Shown: one piece after another, positions 1-11,800 of the stretch
Layout: the number at the start of each line of letters is the position of its first letter
Position numbering within the stretch: position 1 is the stretch's first letter
NCBI RefSeq assembly: GCF_963924675.1
Contig: NC_089228.1
Location: 90,860,894-90,924,893 of the forward strand
DNA length: 64,000 nt
Direction of reading: 5' to 3'
Source: Phocoena phocoena
Taxonomy: Eukaryota; Chordata; Mammalia; Artiodactyla; Phocoenidae
Position numbers and translations under genes: made by a program
Notes under the pieces: generated by a model
What the model saw: the letters and a program-made list of their open reading frames with translations, nothing else
What the model was told of the DNA's origin: nothing
Databases searched by the model: none

Positions 1-70
1 TTCACATTCCTCCTGGAAGAGAATTGTAAAAGAAGGGGAAAAGAGAGGAAAAAAAGGAGGTGAGTTTGTA

Positions 71-112
71 TGCGTGTGTGCGTGTGAGTGTGTGTGTGTG
101 TGTGTGTGTGTA
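71..112. repeat. (TG)n microsatellite
   Basis: Alternating T and G, interrupted in the first half by C and A and then pure for roughly the last 20 bases. The short reading frame across it is a by-product of the repeat and is not a gene. Confidence 0.95.
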
Positions 113-3100
113 TAGAATCGGACTGCCCTCTGGTGGACACAATTTATTTCTTTATTCTTTTAAAACACAACAAAGGAGAAAGAAAGGCAGCAAGAAAGAA
201 CAGGGAAAAGGGAAATTAGAAAATGAAAAAAGGGAAAGAATATAGAAAAAACAAAGTAAAAAGAAGAAAATGAAATAGAAAATACTGGAGAAAGAAACTC
301 AGGGGAATCAAGAATGATATTTATGTTAAGTAAAGAAGGAAGAGTAAGGAGTGTGAGCAAAAACAAAACAAAAAATGACTAGTTTCACCTTACCATTTGA
401 TCAATCCCAGAATTTTTTACGGATAAACAAAAAATTACAAATGCTAAATACAAACGGCATATTAGCTTTTTTTTCTTTTTCAATATATCTGTTTTGTGCA
501 TTTAAACTATGCTTTAACAGCAGCTGTTAGACATAAGAATTAAGGAAACATTTTGTGGAACATAATTGTGAAAAAAGTTTAGGAATGGCAAATTGCTTTT
601 CCTTGCACTTTTGTAAGTTGCACATAACTCCCAACAGAACACGACAAGTCACGGGCATATAGTGCTGGGTTCACTACATATATGCCACAAAAACAGGGGA
701 AGATTGTGATTTTGTTTGTTTGTTTTTGACAAACTGAATGATTTGCTCACAGATATTCTAGCTGTTTAGATGCCTTGAAAGGGAAAATAACACAGATTAA
801 AATATTATAAAATTTAGAATGAATAGGCCTTTTAAAATCTGGTTTATTACATAGACTACAAGAAGCTGAAGTCTTATTGACAACTGCCAATGTCCCGCAT
901 ACGTTCCACTGCCAAATTTTGGAATGTGCATCATTAAGGTCAGCTAAGAGCAAAGAAAAATTCAGAGGATGCTCAAAGCACCACACTCATGCCCCCAACC
1001 CTTCACTGACCAAAAATAACACCAACTGGAGCCATCGTATCTCTGATGGCGAGTAGACATGAAACTGTCACTGCCCACCCATGTACAAGGGATTCAACGG
1101 CGCAGAAGAGAGGTTCCCAAGCCCAGCCCCTAACCTGTTCTCATCAGCCTGCACCAGTGAAGAGCTCAGTGCCTTCCCAGAACTGATTATCACTCACTCG
1201 TCACCACTGAAACAAACACAGTGATCTCTCACCTTATGGAATTTGCAAACAATCACCTTCTTCTTGCAAGACTGTAAGCCCCCTTAATATTTACCCAAAG
1301 GGCTATTCTGAAAATGGGCAGAATTAATTAGGTTCATTGAAAGCCATTAAGACATTCTGGGGCGTGCAACCAAACTGAAGCTAAACAGTGTAGAAAGGAA
1401 ACACATACACAGACAGCTGTGACAGAAATCATAGGCACGGGTGTGACAGAAGGAAAAGAAAAGCAAATACAGGAGTTCTTTTTTCACAGACAGATCTCTT
1501 CCTTCTGTCCCAGAAAGGGCAGCCGCAAAGGTCACAGGAGCATCCCTCTCTGCCTACAGGTAAGGCGAGGATGTGACCACACGTGCCTCCTCCTCACAGG
1601 TGGAACCTGGCACAGTGGCATCTCCTGGGGTCATTCTTGGCTGAGCACTGGTTCACGAGACTGAAGGGAAATTCAAAGGCAGTTAGGTTCAAGTGGACAC
1701 ACAGTCACGTAGAACACGGGACTGACCTTTGGCTTTAACGCCCGGACCTTGTGTTTCTTTGAAACACTGAACACCCTACCTAGTTTGAAATATTCTCATT
1801 AGGTGCTAACCTAAAGGTGCTGGTAATGAAAATGCATTCTGTTTCTTAAGTATTTAAATTTCTAGGGAACCATGTCCTTGTCACCTCTTGGTCTGCACAA
1901 GTTACATAATATAATATGAATCTCTTTTTATTCTTCCTCTCCTTCTCTCTCTCTCAATTTATTCACTATTATCACGTCTTTCCATACTGAAAAGTAGAAC
2001 CTAATTATCTTCAAGAACCTTCATTTTGCACAAGCATGAGAAAATGAACTTCCCACTCTGCTAGCAGCAGCCCCTGATCAAAAAAGGGATCTCTCCCCCT
2101 TGGCAAGCAGGATATACTACACGCAGGAATCAGACAGTAGGAAAGACAGTTCCACAGTGGTGGAGCAAAATTTCTAAATATCATTAAAGAAAAAAGTCTC
2201 CAAACTTTAGCATGATAAAGATTTAATATCCAAGGTGAAATTCATTTCCCATATTTAAAAAAATTTAACTTTGAGAATTACTTTTGTTTGGCAGGCATTG
2301 CTGACTACAAAATTGTTTACATTGGGAGGTAAGTCACCAACTTAAAAAACAGACACCAACAAAAAAATTTCAGATTTTTTTTTTTGAGAAATTACAAACT
2401 TATCAAAACCAAAAATGTGGGGTTTTTCCTTTCACTAAGCTAAAAGTTCAGTTTTATCAAATGTCTAAATCAACACATGATTATAAATGGGACATTAGCA
2501 AAAATATTATTTTAGAACACAAAGATAATACATTTAAACCTTATTATCTGCCTTGCAGCAATTTTGGGTGTTCATAAACAGTAATGTTAATTGTTGACAT
2601 TTATCACTAAGTGTGATGGGCAGAGTACCTCTCTAAACATAATCCAGGTTGCTAATGGCAAAATGATCAGCTGTACTTCAAATGATTTAGGATATAAACT
2701 TTGTGCTTTTAGCAATTTCAGAAAATTAAAAACGATCTCAATTTTTAAAAATTACATCGCATTTAATATAACTCTAAAAAATGAAGCTTCAATCAAGGTA
2801 GTTAAAAGAACACTTCTGTAACTAGATTAATTCACGCAATTATCATTTATAAGATTAATTTTACTTGAGGCTCATAATTATTTCCTTAGTAGTAATTACT
2901 AGCTTAGACCCACAGCGATTGACTCAAAAGTTTCTTATTCATTCAGAAAACATTTATTCACTACTGGGTGCTAGCAATACGTTATTTTGCTTCTAATTGA
3001 TATTTTCCAAATGCTGACATTAGAGAAGAAGAAACAGACAAGTATTTGATATAGTTTTATAAATATCTTAAAAATCCATCGCAGCAGCACAATAAAGGGC

Positions 3101-3200
3101 TACCTAACCAAACCTAGAAGAACCAGGAAGACCTTCTGAAAGAGATGACATATGAGTAATGTTTCTAATAATAATAGTAATAATAACATTTATTCTAAAT
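113..3200. other. Mostly unique AT-rich DNA, no gene recognised
   Basis: The stretch 160-370 is purine-rich (A and G runs). The part 1000-1700 is less AT-rich than its surroundings and includes an acceptor and donor pair around 1514-1559, described in the findings. Poly-T and poly-A runs occur near 2380 and 3200. I see no long open frame and no repeat that I can name with confidence. Confidence 0.6.
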
Positions 3201-3204
3201 GTTT

Positions 3205-3360
3205 CTCTTTTTTTTGCTTAACATTCACAGCAGTCCTATGATAGATGCAATATTATTATCAGTTAAGAAAGTGAGGGCAATAGGGATTAAGTTACTTGCC
3301 CACAGCAGTACAGAGAGGAAGTGGATGTTTCTGGATACAAATCTAGACTAGCCTGAATCC
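3205..3360 (-). repeat. MIR SINE fragment, reverse orientation
   Basis: The order of signals (cacagcagtcctatgatag, then a tract resembling 'gaaactgaggcacagagagg', then 'aagttacttgcccacag') matches the core of MIR read on the minus strand. It is well diverged, as expected of an element that predates placental mammals. Edges are approximate. Confidence 0.7.
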
Positions 3361-3629
3361 GTAGCCCATTTTTAACCAGCCACTATGATGAACTCTTTCC
3401 TGTTTCAAGCAGAGGGAAGAAGGCTTCAAGGGTCCTGAGGTCTGGGAAAACACTAAGTATTCAAAGACCTGGAAGCAGATCAGTAGAGTTAAAGCACAGA
3501 GTATCAGATGGGTGCTAGTGCCCAAAATCAAACGAAATATATCAATAAGAATTGCAGACCCTGCTGGTTACAACGCTAATTCAAGTAATTGTACCAGGCA
3601 GGAAAGACGAGTTTGCGCCACAGTAACAA

Positions 3630-3950
3630 TACAGCTCTGAAATCTCAGTGGCTTAAAACAACAAACGTTTATTTCTTGCTCCTATGAGAAGTCCAATATG
3701 GGAGGTTCTGCTTATCAGAACCACTCAGAAACCACGGTTAATGTGGGCTCCCTCTTAACTCTCGGCCCCCAGGATAGTTCTGGTAGGAAAAGAGAAAATT
3801 GCAGTCAAGCCCCAGCTATTAAATGCCTTAGCCCAGAGGTGATGTATATCATATTTACTAACATTTCATTGTCCAATACTAGTTACATGATCACACCTCA
3901 CTTCAAAAGAGTAAGAAGTACATTCCCCCTTATACTTAGAAGTTGAGCAG
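3630..3950 (-). repeat. Ancient LTR-type repeat, probably MLT1/MaLR, reverse orientation
   Basis: The block 'gtggcttaaaacaacaaacg' followed by 'tttatttcttgctcc' is the reverse complement of the 3' end typical of MLT-type MaLR LTRs. The remainder is too diverged to place by eye. The 82-codon frame at 3698 lies inside it and is not a gene. Confidence 0.5.
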
Positions 3951-4024
3951 TACTGGATATTGGTAATTATAAGTAATGCATACTATAGTGATTTTTCCAG
4001 TATTGAGAGATAATAGCATGCAGC

Positions 4025-4250
4025 ACATAAAAATATGATTTGAAGTCAGACATAGTGAGGCTGGAATCCTAATTTGACAACTTGTTAGTTTATTCTAATT
4101 AGATACTTTACCCTCAAAATTGCAGTTACTTTTTATTAAATATAGGAACATTATCCTTCCAAGATTGTTGTGAAGTTTAAATGCAATCATATATAAAAAG
4201 CATAATGTAAGTGCTTATGACAGAATAAAAACTTAATAAATGGTGGTTTC
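4025..4250 (+). repeat. MIR SINE fragment
   Basis: The order 'tttgaagtcagac', 'aggctggaatcctaatttg', a degenerate central part, then 'ttgttgtgaagtttaaatg' and 'agtgcttatgacag' follows the MIR consensus on the plus strand, although the central part is degenerate. Confidence 0.65.
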
Positions 4251-4429
4251 ATTTTGAATTGGTCAAGAATTTGTCACTCAGGAAAAGTTAAGAGTTCAGG
4301 AAAAGGATTGTAGGAAAACAGTTGATTAGAGTGGTTACCTTAGGTTATACAATGAAATCTTCAGGGAAGCTACAGGAAATTAAAATGTATATGCCATAAA
4401 CAAGAGATCTCTACCTTGGTCCTCCCTTC

Positions 4430-5030
4430 TATTTATTTTTTTATAGCTGCACAACAAATCACCACAAACTTGGTGGCTTAAAACAATTCCCATGCGTTAG
4501 CTCAGAGAAGTCCAGGCAGGGTGCACCTGGGTTCTCTGCTTCATCACCAGAGTGAAATCAAGGTGTTGCCCAATCTGTGTTCTCATGTGGAGCTCGGGGT
4601 CTTCCCTAGTCTTCCGCAGTTATTGCAGAATTCATTTCCTTCCAACTATGAGATGGAGGTCCCTGTTCCTTGCTGGCTGTCAGGCAGGAGCTGCTCTTGG
4701 CTCTGAGAGGCTTTCCAGAGTTCCTTGCCACATGGTCCCCCAAGGCAGTTTATGACAGGGATGTTTGTTTTCTTCCAGATCAGTGATACTCTTTTCTCTG
4801 ACTCCTTCCTCTGTGATTAACCAGAGAAAACTCTATGCTTTTGAAAGGATCACTTGATTAGCTCATGCCCACTCCAGATAATCCCCCTTCTGTAATATTG
4901 ATATAATGTAACATAATCACTGGAGTGATATCTCATCATATTCAGAGGTCCCACCTATACATCATGGAAGAGGATTATATATAGATGAGGGTCACTGGTA
5001 ACCACCTTAGAATTCCAGCTACCACATTCC
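4430..5030 (-). repeat. Ancient LTR-type repeat, reverse orientation
   Basis: It starts with 'agctgcacaacaaatcacc' and 'ttggtggcttaaaacaat' and ends near 'accttagaattccagctacc'. Both are hallmarks of a widespread mammalian LTR-like repeat of MaLR type read backwards. The exact subfamily is not assigned. Two overlapping small frames at 4521 and 4552 fall inside and are not genes. Confidence 0.5.
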
Positions 5031-5795
5031 TTCACTGTTCTTACATGTTGAGCACAGCAATGTTTTAAAGTACAAACAGTGATTCATAGAGGTAGAGCAA
5101 AGGAGCACCTATGATATATAACAAACAATCCTGAGTGCTGCCTAACGTTTGATGACAAACATGGTACATACAATCCTTATTGCAAACTAGCCTAGGATTC
5201 CTAGAACAAACAACTTGTTTCTTTCATTTGGAAACCCATTCCTAAGGATCATCTTCACATATTTGTTGTAAGACAATTTTCCATGTGCCTTGCATTTCTG
5301 AACATCTTGTAAGCAGAGATACATACTGCCCTTTGTTCTAGTCTATCTTTTAAAAGATATTTGTAGATAAAACAGCCTTGGAAGATGGAGATTGTGTCTC
5401 TCTCCAGAGCAAAGGGCATGTTTGCTTACTAACCTGTGTGATAAAGATATCTCCTTCCAAAGAAAAGGACAGGCATGCATACTGCCCACTATAAAAGATT
5501 CAGCTTCCACAAGTCAAGATTTCTCTAGTGGAACACAGCACACTGTGTGTGATCCATCCATCTGGATCCATCTGCTTTCACCCCCATGGAATATGGAGAC
5601 AAAGGAAAACTGACCAGTCTGGCTACTGTTATTTCTGTGAATAATAAACTGTGCTTCATCTCTGACCCAAGATTCTCATGCCTTCTACCAGCATCCATGA
5701 AATTATGGCAAACTAACATATTATTGTGCAAGTGAAGTAAAATCTTAGACGTTTCATGGTTCTGGACAATATTCAATGTTTTGGAAGAGAGGATA
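5031..5795. other. No recognised feature
   Basis: Moderately AT-rich sequence lying between an LTR-type repeat and a solo LTR. No repeat signature, open frame of note or RNA gene was recognised. Confidence 0.6.
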
Positions 5796-6215
5796 TGTTA
5801 GCTAGGCAGCAGTAAGGAAAGGACGGGGTTAAATCAAAGTGTGCCTTGTTTTTGCAAAAACTCACTGTTAAATTGTAGAAAGTTCCAAACACAAGATGTT
5901 CCAAAAAGGTTACAGTGCATTCCAGTCAACAAGATACCACAGTGCAAACAAATAGCCAAACACCTACTTGCTTGCAGTTTTTGGCAGCCTAGAGTAACCT
6001 TTGCTTCATTATAATGATCATGCCTACCCTTTCATGAATATGCATGACCCCCCAGGCTTAAAATTTCCCCATCCACCCATATGGGGAGACAGTTGAGAGC
6101 TATCTCCCTGTCTCCTTACTTATCCCAAGTAATAAATGTTTCTGCTTTCATAGAAAGTACTTAGTGTGTTCATTGGCTAAGCACCTAAGTGATGAATCCA
6201 TTGAATCCTGTAACA
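5796..6215 (+). mobile_element. Solo LTR of an endogenous retrovirus (about 420 bp)
   Basis: The block starts with TG and ends with CA and is flanked on both sides by the 4-bp duplication GATA (5792-5795 and 6216-6219), the TSD size usual for class I ERVs. An AATAAA signal lies near 6131, about 85 bp before the right edge, after a CT-rich tract. These are the expected R/U5 features and set the plus orientation. No gag, pol or env sequence adjoins it, so this is a recombined solo LTR. The family is not named. Confidence 0.65.
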
Positions 6216-6296
6216 GATATAAGGAACAGACAATGAAAAAATCTGCTTTCAGAAAAAAAAGTTACTGCATTTATTTGTAAAGAATTATACATACAG

Positions 6297-6512
6297 GGGC
6301 TTCCCTGGTGGTGCAGTGGTTGAGAGTCCGCCTGCCGATGCAGGGGAGGCGGGTTCACGCCCCGGTCCGGAAAGATCCCACATGCTGCGGAGCGGCTGGA
6401 CCCGTGAGCCATGGCCGCTGAGCCTGCGTGTCCGGAGCCTGTGCTCCGCGACAGGAGAGGCCACAACAGTGAGAGGCCCGTGTACCGCAAAAAAAAAAAA
6501 AAAAAAAAAAAA
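6297..6512 (+). mobile_element. CHR SINE 1
   Basis: About 190 bp plus a poly-A tail. The 5' part derives from a tRNA (reported as tRNA-Glu for CHR): an A-box-like segment 'tggtgcagtggttgagag' and a B-box-like segment 'ggttcacgcccc' form an internal RNA polymerase III promoter. The rest is the family-specific body ending 'gaggcccgtgtaccgc'. Mobilisation is by L1 proteins. The flanks 'agaattatacatac' and 'agaatatgcatac' look like a TSD that has since diverged, so this copy is not among the youngest. Confidence 0.93.
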
Positions 6513-6574
6513 AAAGAATATGCATACATATTTTCCCCCTTATGTGATAAGCATTCTGGCAGGATGCACTTAAA

Positions 6575-7134
6575 ATTACCTAGATTGATTAAAAAACTAA
6601 AAAAGAGTTACCATATGATCCATCAATCCCACTCCTGCGCATATATCTAGAAAAGATGAAAACTCTAATTCGAAGCAATACCTGCACACCAATGTTCATA
6701 GTGGCACTATTCACAATAGCCAAGACATGGAAACAACTTAAATGTCCATCAACAGATGAATGGATAAGAAAATGTGGCATATATATACACACACACACAC
6801 ACGCACATGTGCGCGCACACACACACACACTACGGAATACCAGTCAGCCATAAAAAAAGAATGAAATAATGTCATTTGCAGCAACATGGATAGACCCAGA
6901 GATTACCATACAAAGTGAAGTAAGTCAGACAGAGAAAGACAAATATTATATGATAGCTCTCATATGTGGAATCTAAAAAAATAATAAAAATCAACTTCTT
7001 TACAAAACAGAAACACACTCACAGACATAGAAAACAAACATATGGTTACCAAAGGGGAAAGGGGAGGGGGAGGGATAAATTAGAAGTATGGGGTGAATAG
7101 ATACACACCACTATAAATAAATTAGATAGGCAGA
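6575..7134 (+). mobile_element. Old L1, 3' part, left piece
   Basis: The conceptual translation around 6600-6790 is the C-terminal end of L1 ORF2 (the 'ALFTIAKTWKQ' region), followed by a microsatellite, the last ORF2 codons, and a 3' UTR with 'ggaatctaaaaaa' and a G-rich tract near 7060. It stops abruptly in 'aaattagat' at 7134. The continuation of the same 3' UTR resumes at 13437, so the element was split by a later insertion. Confidence 0.85.
6781..6830. repeat. (CA)n microsatellite inside an old L1
   Basis: Alternating CA with an inner CATGTGCGCG patch. It sits exactly where L1 ORF2 encodes its last conserved 'W-H-I-Y' segment, which in intact L1 reads 'atatatacacaatgg'. Confidence 0.95.
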
Positions 7135-7294
7135 AGGGGAGAGGCAGCATGTTCAAAGGGGGGCCTCCTGAGTGGGGAGTTCCAGAGTTTACAGCACCCT
7201 CAAACTGGAGACTACTATAATCACACAGAAACTAAGAAAGTCAACTGATATTAGAACTGGGCTCCTTCAATAAAGATCCTGATTTCAAGAAACC

Positions 7295-7927
7295 TTCAAG
7301 ATGGCAGAGGAGTAAGACGTGGAGATCACCGTCCTCCCCAAAAATACATCAGAAATACATCCACATATGGAACAGCTCCTACAGAACACCCACTGAATGT
7401 TGGCAGAAGACCACAGACTTCCCAAAAGCCGTATGGTTGACAGGGTCCTGGTGCTCCGGCCGAGTGTCAGGCCTATGCCCCTGATGTGGGAGAGCCAAGT
7501 TCAGGATATTGGTCCACCAGAGACCTCTTGGCTCCACGTGATATCAAACGGGAATAGCTCTCCCAGAGATCTCCGTCTCAACGCTAAGACCCAGCTCCAC
7601 TCAACAACCAGCAAGCTACAGTGCTAGACACCCTATCCCAAACAACTAGCAAGAAAGGAACACAACCCCACCCATTAGCAGAGAGGCTGCCTAAAATCAT
7701 AATAAGGTCACAAACACCTCAAAAAACACCACGGGATGCGGTCCTGCCCACCAGAAAGACAAGATCCAGCCTCATCCACCAGAACACAGGCACTAGTCCC
7801 CTCCACCAGGAAGCCTACACAAACCACTGAACCAACCTTAGCCACTGGGGGAAGACACCAAAAACAACGGGAACTATGAACCTGCAGCCTGTGAAAAGGA
7901 GACCCCAAACACAGTAAGTGAAACAAA
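7295..7927 (+). other. L1-A 5' UTR with splice-like junction at 7428|7429
   Basis: Bases 7301-7428 align with 14202-14332 of L1-B, ending in 'cccaaaag' in both. From 7429 ('ccgtatggttgacaggg') the match jumps to 17136 ('ccgtgtggatgaaagg'). In L1-B the skipped DNA starts GCAAGA and ends in a long pyrimidine tract plus CTGAG. The junction therefore falls exactly at intron-type borders. The CpG-rich block presumed to drive transcription is missing here. Confidence 0.8.
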
Positions 7928-8820
7928 ATGAGAAGACAGAGAAGCACACAGCAAATGAAGGAGCAAGGTAAAAACCCACCAGACCTAACAAATGAAGACA
8001 TAATAGGCAATCTACCTGAAAAAGAATTCAGAATAATGATAGTAAAGATGATCCAAAATCTTGGAAATAGAATGCCGAAAATACAAGAATGGTTTAACAA
8101 GGACCTAGAACAACTAAAGAGCAAACAAACAGTGATGAACAACACAATAAATGAAATTAAAAATTCTCTAGAAGGAATCAATAGCAGATAACTGAGGAAG
8201 AAGACCGCATAAGTGAACTGGAACATAAAATAGTGGAAATAACTACCGCAGAGCAGAATACCGAAAAAACAATGAAAAGAATTGAGGACAATCTCAGAGA
8301 CCTCTGGGACAACATTAAATGCACCAACATTTGAATTATAGGGATCCCAGGAGAAGAAGAGAAAAAGAAAGGGACTGAGAAAATATTTGAAGAGATTATA
8401 GTTGAAAACTTCCCTAATATGGGAAAAGATATAGTCAATCAAGTCCAGGAAGCACAGAGAGTCCCATATAGGATAAATCCAAGGAGAAACATACCAAGAC
8501 ACATATTAATCAGACTATCAAAAATTAAATACAAACAAAAAATATTAAAAGCAGCAAGGGAAAAACAACAAATAACATACAAGGGAATCCCTATAAGGTT
8601 AACAGCAGATCTTTCATCAGAAACCCTACAAGCCAGAAGGGAGTGGCAGGACATATTACAAGTGATGAAAGGGAAAAACCTACAACCAAGATTACTCTAC
8701 CCAGCAAGGATCTCATTCAGATTCAACAGAGAAATTAAAACATTTACAGACAAGCAAAAGCTAAGAGAATTCAGCACCACCAAACCAGCTTTACAACAAA
8801 AGCTAAAGGAACTCCGCTAG
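7928..8820 (+). pseudogene. L1-A ORF1 remnant
   Basis: Homologous along its whole length to the intact ORF1 at 17635. The first 87 codons are open. A one-base deletion near 8187 ('agcagataactg' against 'agcagaataactg' in L1-B) then shifts the frame into an immediate stop. A second lesion at 8332 turns CGA into TGA, a typical CpG decay. The last 133 codons (8419-8820) are open again and contain the C-terminal nucleic-acid-binding region, ending 'ALQQKLKELR'. The encoded RNA-binding chaperone cannot be made in full. Confidence 0.9.
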
Positions 8821-8878
8821 GCAGGAAACACAAGAGAAGGAAAAGACCTACAAAAACAAACCCAAAACAATTAAGAAA

Positions 8879-11800
8879 ATGGTAATAGAAACATACGTAT
8901 CAATAACTACCTTAAAAGTAAATGGATTAAATGTTCCAACCAAAAAACATAGACTGTCTGAATGGATACAAAAACAAGACCTGTATATATGCTGTCTACA
9001 AGAGACCCACTTCAGACCTAGGGACACATACAGACTGAAAGTGAAGGAACGTAAAAACATATTCCATGCAAATGGAAATCAAAAGAAAACTGGAGTAGCA
9101 ATTCTCATATCAGACAAAACACACTTTAAAATAAAGACTATTACAAGAGACAAAGAAGAACATTACATAATGACCAAGAGATCAATCCAAGAAGAAGATA
9201 TAACAATTGTAAATAGTTATGCACCCAACATAGGAGCACCTCAATACATAAGGCAAATGCTAACAGCCATAAAAGGGGAAATCGACAGTAACACAATCAT
9301 AGTAGGGGACTTTAACACCCCACTTTCACCAATGGACAGATCATCCACAATGAAAATAAATAAGGAAACACAAGCTTTAAATGATATATTAAACAAGATG
9401 GACTTAATTGATATTCATAGGACATTCCATCCAAAAACAATAGAATACACTTTCTTCTCAACTGCTCATGGAACATTCTCCAGGACAGATCATATCTTGG
9501 GTCACAAATCAAGCCTTGGTAAATTTAAGAAAACTGAAATTGTATCAAGTATCTTTTCCGACTGTAATGCTATGAGACTAGATATCAATTACAGGAAAAA
9601 ATCTGTAAAAAATACACACACATGGAAGCTAAAAAATACACTACTAAATAACCAAGACATCATTGAAGAAATCAAAGAGGAAATCAAAAAATATCTAGAG
9701 ACAAATGACAATGGAAACACGACAAACCAAAACCTATGGGATGCAGCAAAAGCAGTTCTAAGCGGGAAGTTTATAGCAATACAATCCTATCTCAAGAAAC
9801 AAGAAACATCTCAAATAAACAAACTAACCTTACACCTAAAGCAATTAGAGAAAGAAAAACAAAAAATCCCAAAGTTAGCAGAAGGAAAGAAATCATAAAG
9901 TTCAGATTAGAAATAAATGAAAAAGAAATGAAGGAAACAATAGCAAAGATCAATAAAACTAAAAGCTGGTTCTTTGAGAAGATAAAATCAATAAACCATT
10001 AGCCAGAATCATCAAGAAAAAAAGGGAGAAGACTCAAATCAATACAATTAGAAATGAAAAAGGAGAAATAACAACTGACACTGAAGAAATACAAACGATC
10101 ATGAGAGATTACTACAAGCAACTATATGCCAATAAAATGGACAACCTGGAAGAAATAGACAGATGCTTAGAAAAGCACAACCATCTGAGGCTGAAACAGG
10201 AAGAAACAGAAAATATAAACAGAGCAATCACAAGCACTGAAATTGAGGCTGTGATTAAAAATCTTCCAACAGGGGCTTCCCTGGTGGCGCAGTGGTTGAC
10301 AGTCCGCCTACCAATACAGGGGACACGGGTTCATGCCCCGGTCTGGGAAGATCCCACATGCTGCGGAGCGGCTGGGTCCATGAGCCATGGCCGCTGAGCC
10401 TGCACGTCCAGAGCCTGTGCTCCACAATGGGAGAGGCCACAACAGTGAGAGGCCCACGTACAGCAAAAAACAAAAACAAAAACAACAACAAAAACAAAAA
10501 CAAAAAAACCAAAAATCTTCCAACAAACAAAAGTCCAGGACCAGATGGCTTCACAGGTGAATTCTATCAAACATTTAGAGAAAAGCTAACACCTATCCTT
10601 CTCAAACTCATCCAAAATATAGCAGAGAGAGGAACACTCCCAAACTCACTCTACAAGACCACCATCACCCAATACCAAAACCAGACAGAGATGTCACAAA
10701 GAAAGAAAACTACAGGCCAATATCACTGATGAATACAGATGTAAAAATCCTCAACAAAATACTAACAAACAGAATCCAGCAGCACATTAGAAAGATCACA
10801 CACCATGATCAAGTGGGGTTTAGCCCAGGAATGCAAGGATTTTTCAATATACACAAATCAATCAATGTGATAAACCATATTAAAAAATTGAAGGAGAAAA
10901 ACCATATGATCATTTCAATAGATTCAGAAAAAGCTTTTGAAAAAATTCAACACCCATTTAAGATAAAAACCCTCCAAAAGTATGCATAGAGGGAACTTAC
11001 CTGAAAATAATAAGGCCCATATTTGACAAACCCACAGCCAACATTGTTCTCAATGGTGAAAAACTGAAACCATTTCCTCTAAGATCAGGAACAAGACAAG
11101 GTTGTCCACTCTCACCAATATTACTCAACATAGTTTTGGAAGTTTTATACACAGCAATCCAAAAGGAATCCAAACGGGCAAAGAAGAAGTAAAACTGTCA
11201 CTGTTGGCAGATGACATGATACTATACATAGAGAATCCTACCAGATAACTACTAGAGCTAATCAATGAATTTGGTAAAGTAGCAGGATACAAAATTAATG
11301 CACAGAAATTTCTTGCATTCCTACAAAGTAATGATGAAAAATCTGAAGGAGAAATTAAGGAAACACTCCCATTTACCACTGCACAACAAGAATAAAATAT
11401 CTAGGAATAAACCTACTTAAGGAGACAAAAGACCTGTATACAGAAAACTATAAGACACTGATGAAAGAAATTAAAGATGACACAAACAGATGGAGTGATA
11501 TACCATGTTTTTGGATTGCAAGAATCAACATTGTGAAAACGACTATACTACCCAAAGCAATCTACAGATTCAATGAAACCCCTATCAAACTACCAATGGC
11601 AATCTTCACAGAACAAGAAAAAAATTTCACAATTTGTATGGAAACACAAAAGACCCTGAATAGCCAAAGCAATCTTGAGAAAGAAAAATGAAGCTGGAGG
11701 AATCAGGCTCCCAGGCTTCAGACTATACTACAAAGCTACAGTAATCAAGACAATATGGTACTGGCACAAAACCAGAAATATAGATCAATGGAACAGGATA

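Noticed and set aside
6185..6529. Frames of 80-160 codons recurring in many places with similar peptides
   Set aside because: They are translations of the CHR SINE body on either strand, seen at every copy. The shared peptide reflects the repeat and is not a protein family.
7708..8502. 264-codon frame on the minus strand
   Set aside because: It is the antisense shadow of the L1-A 5' UTR and ORF1; similar antisense shadows occur opposite L1-B (for example 17565-18038 and 20407-20865).
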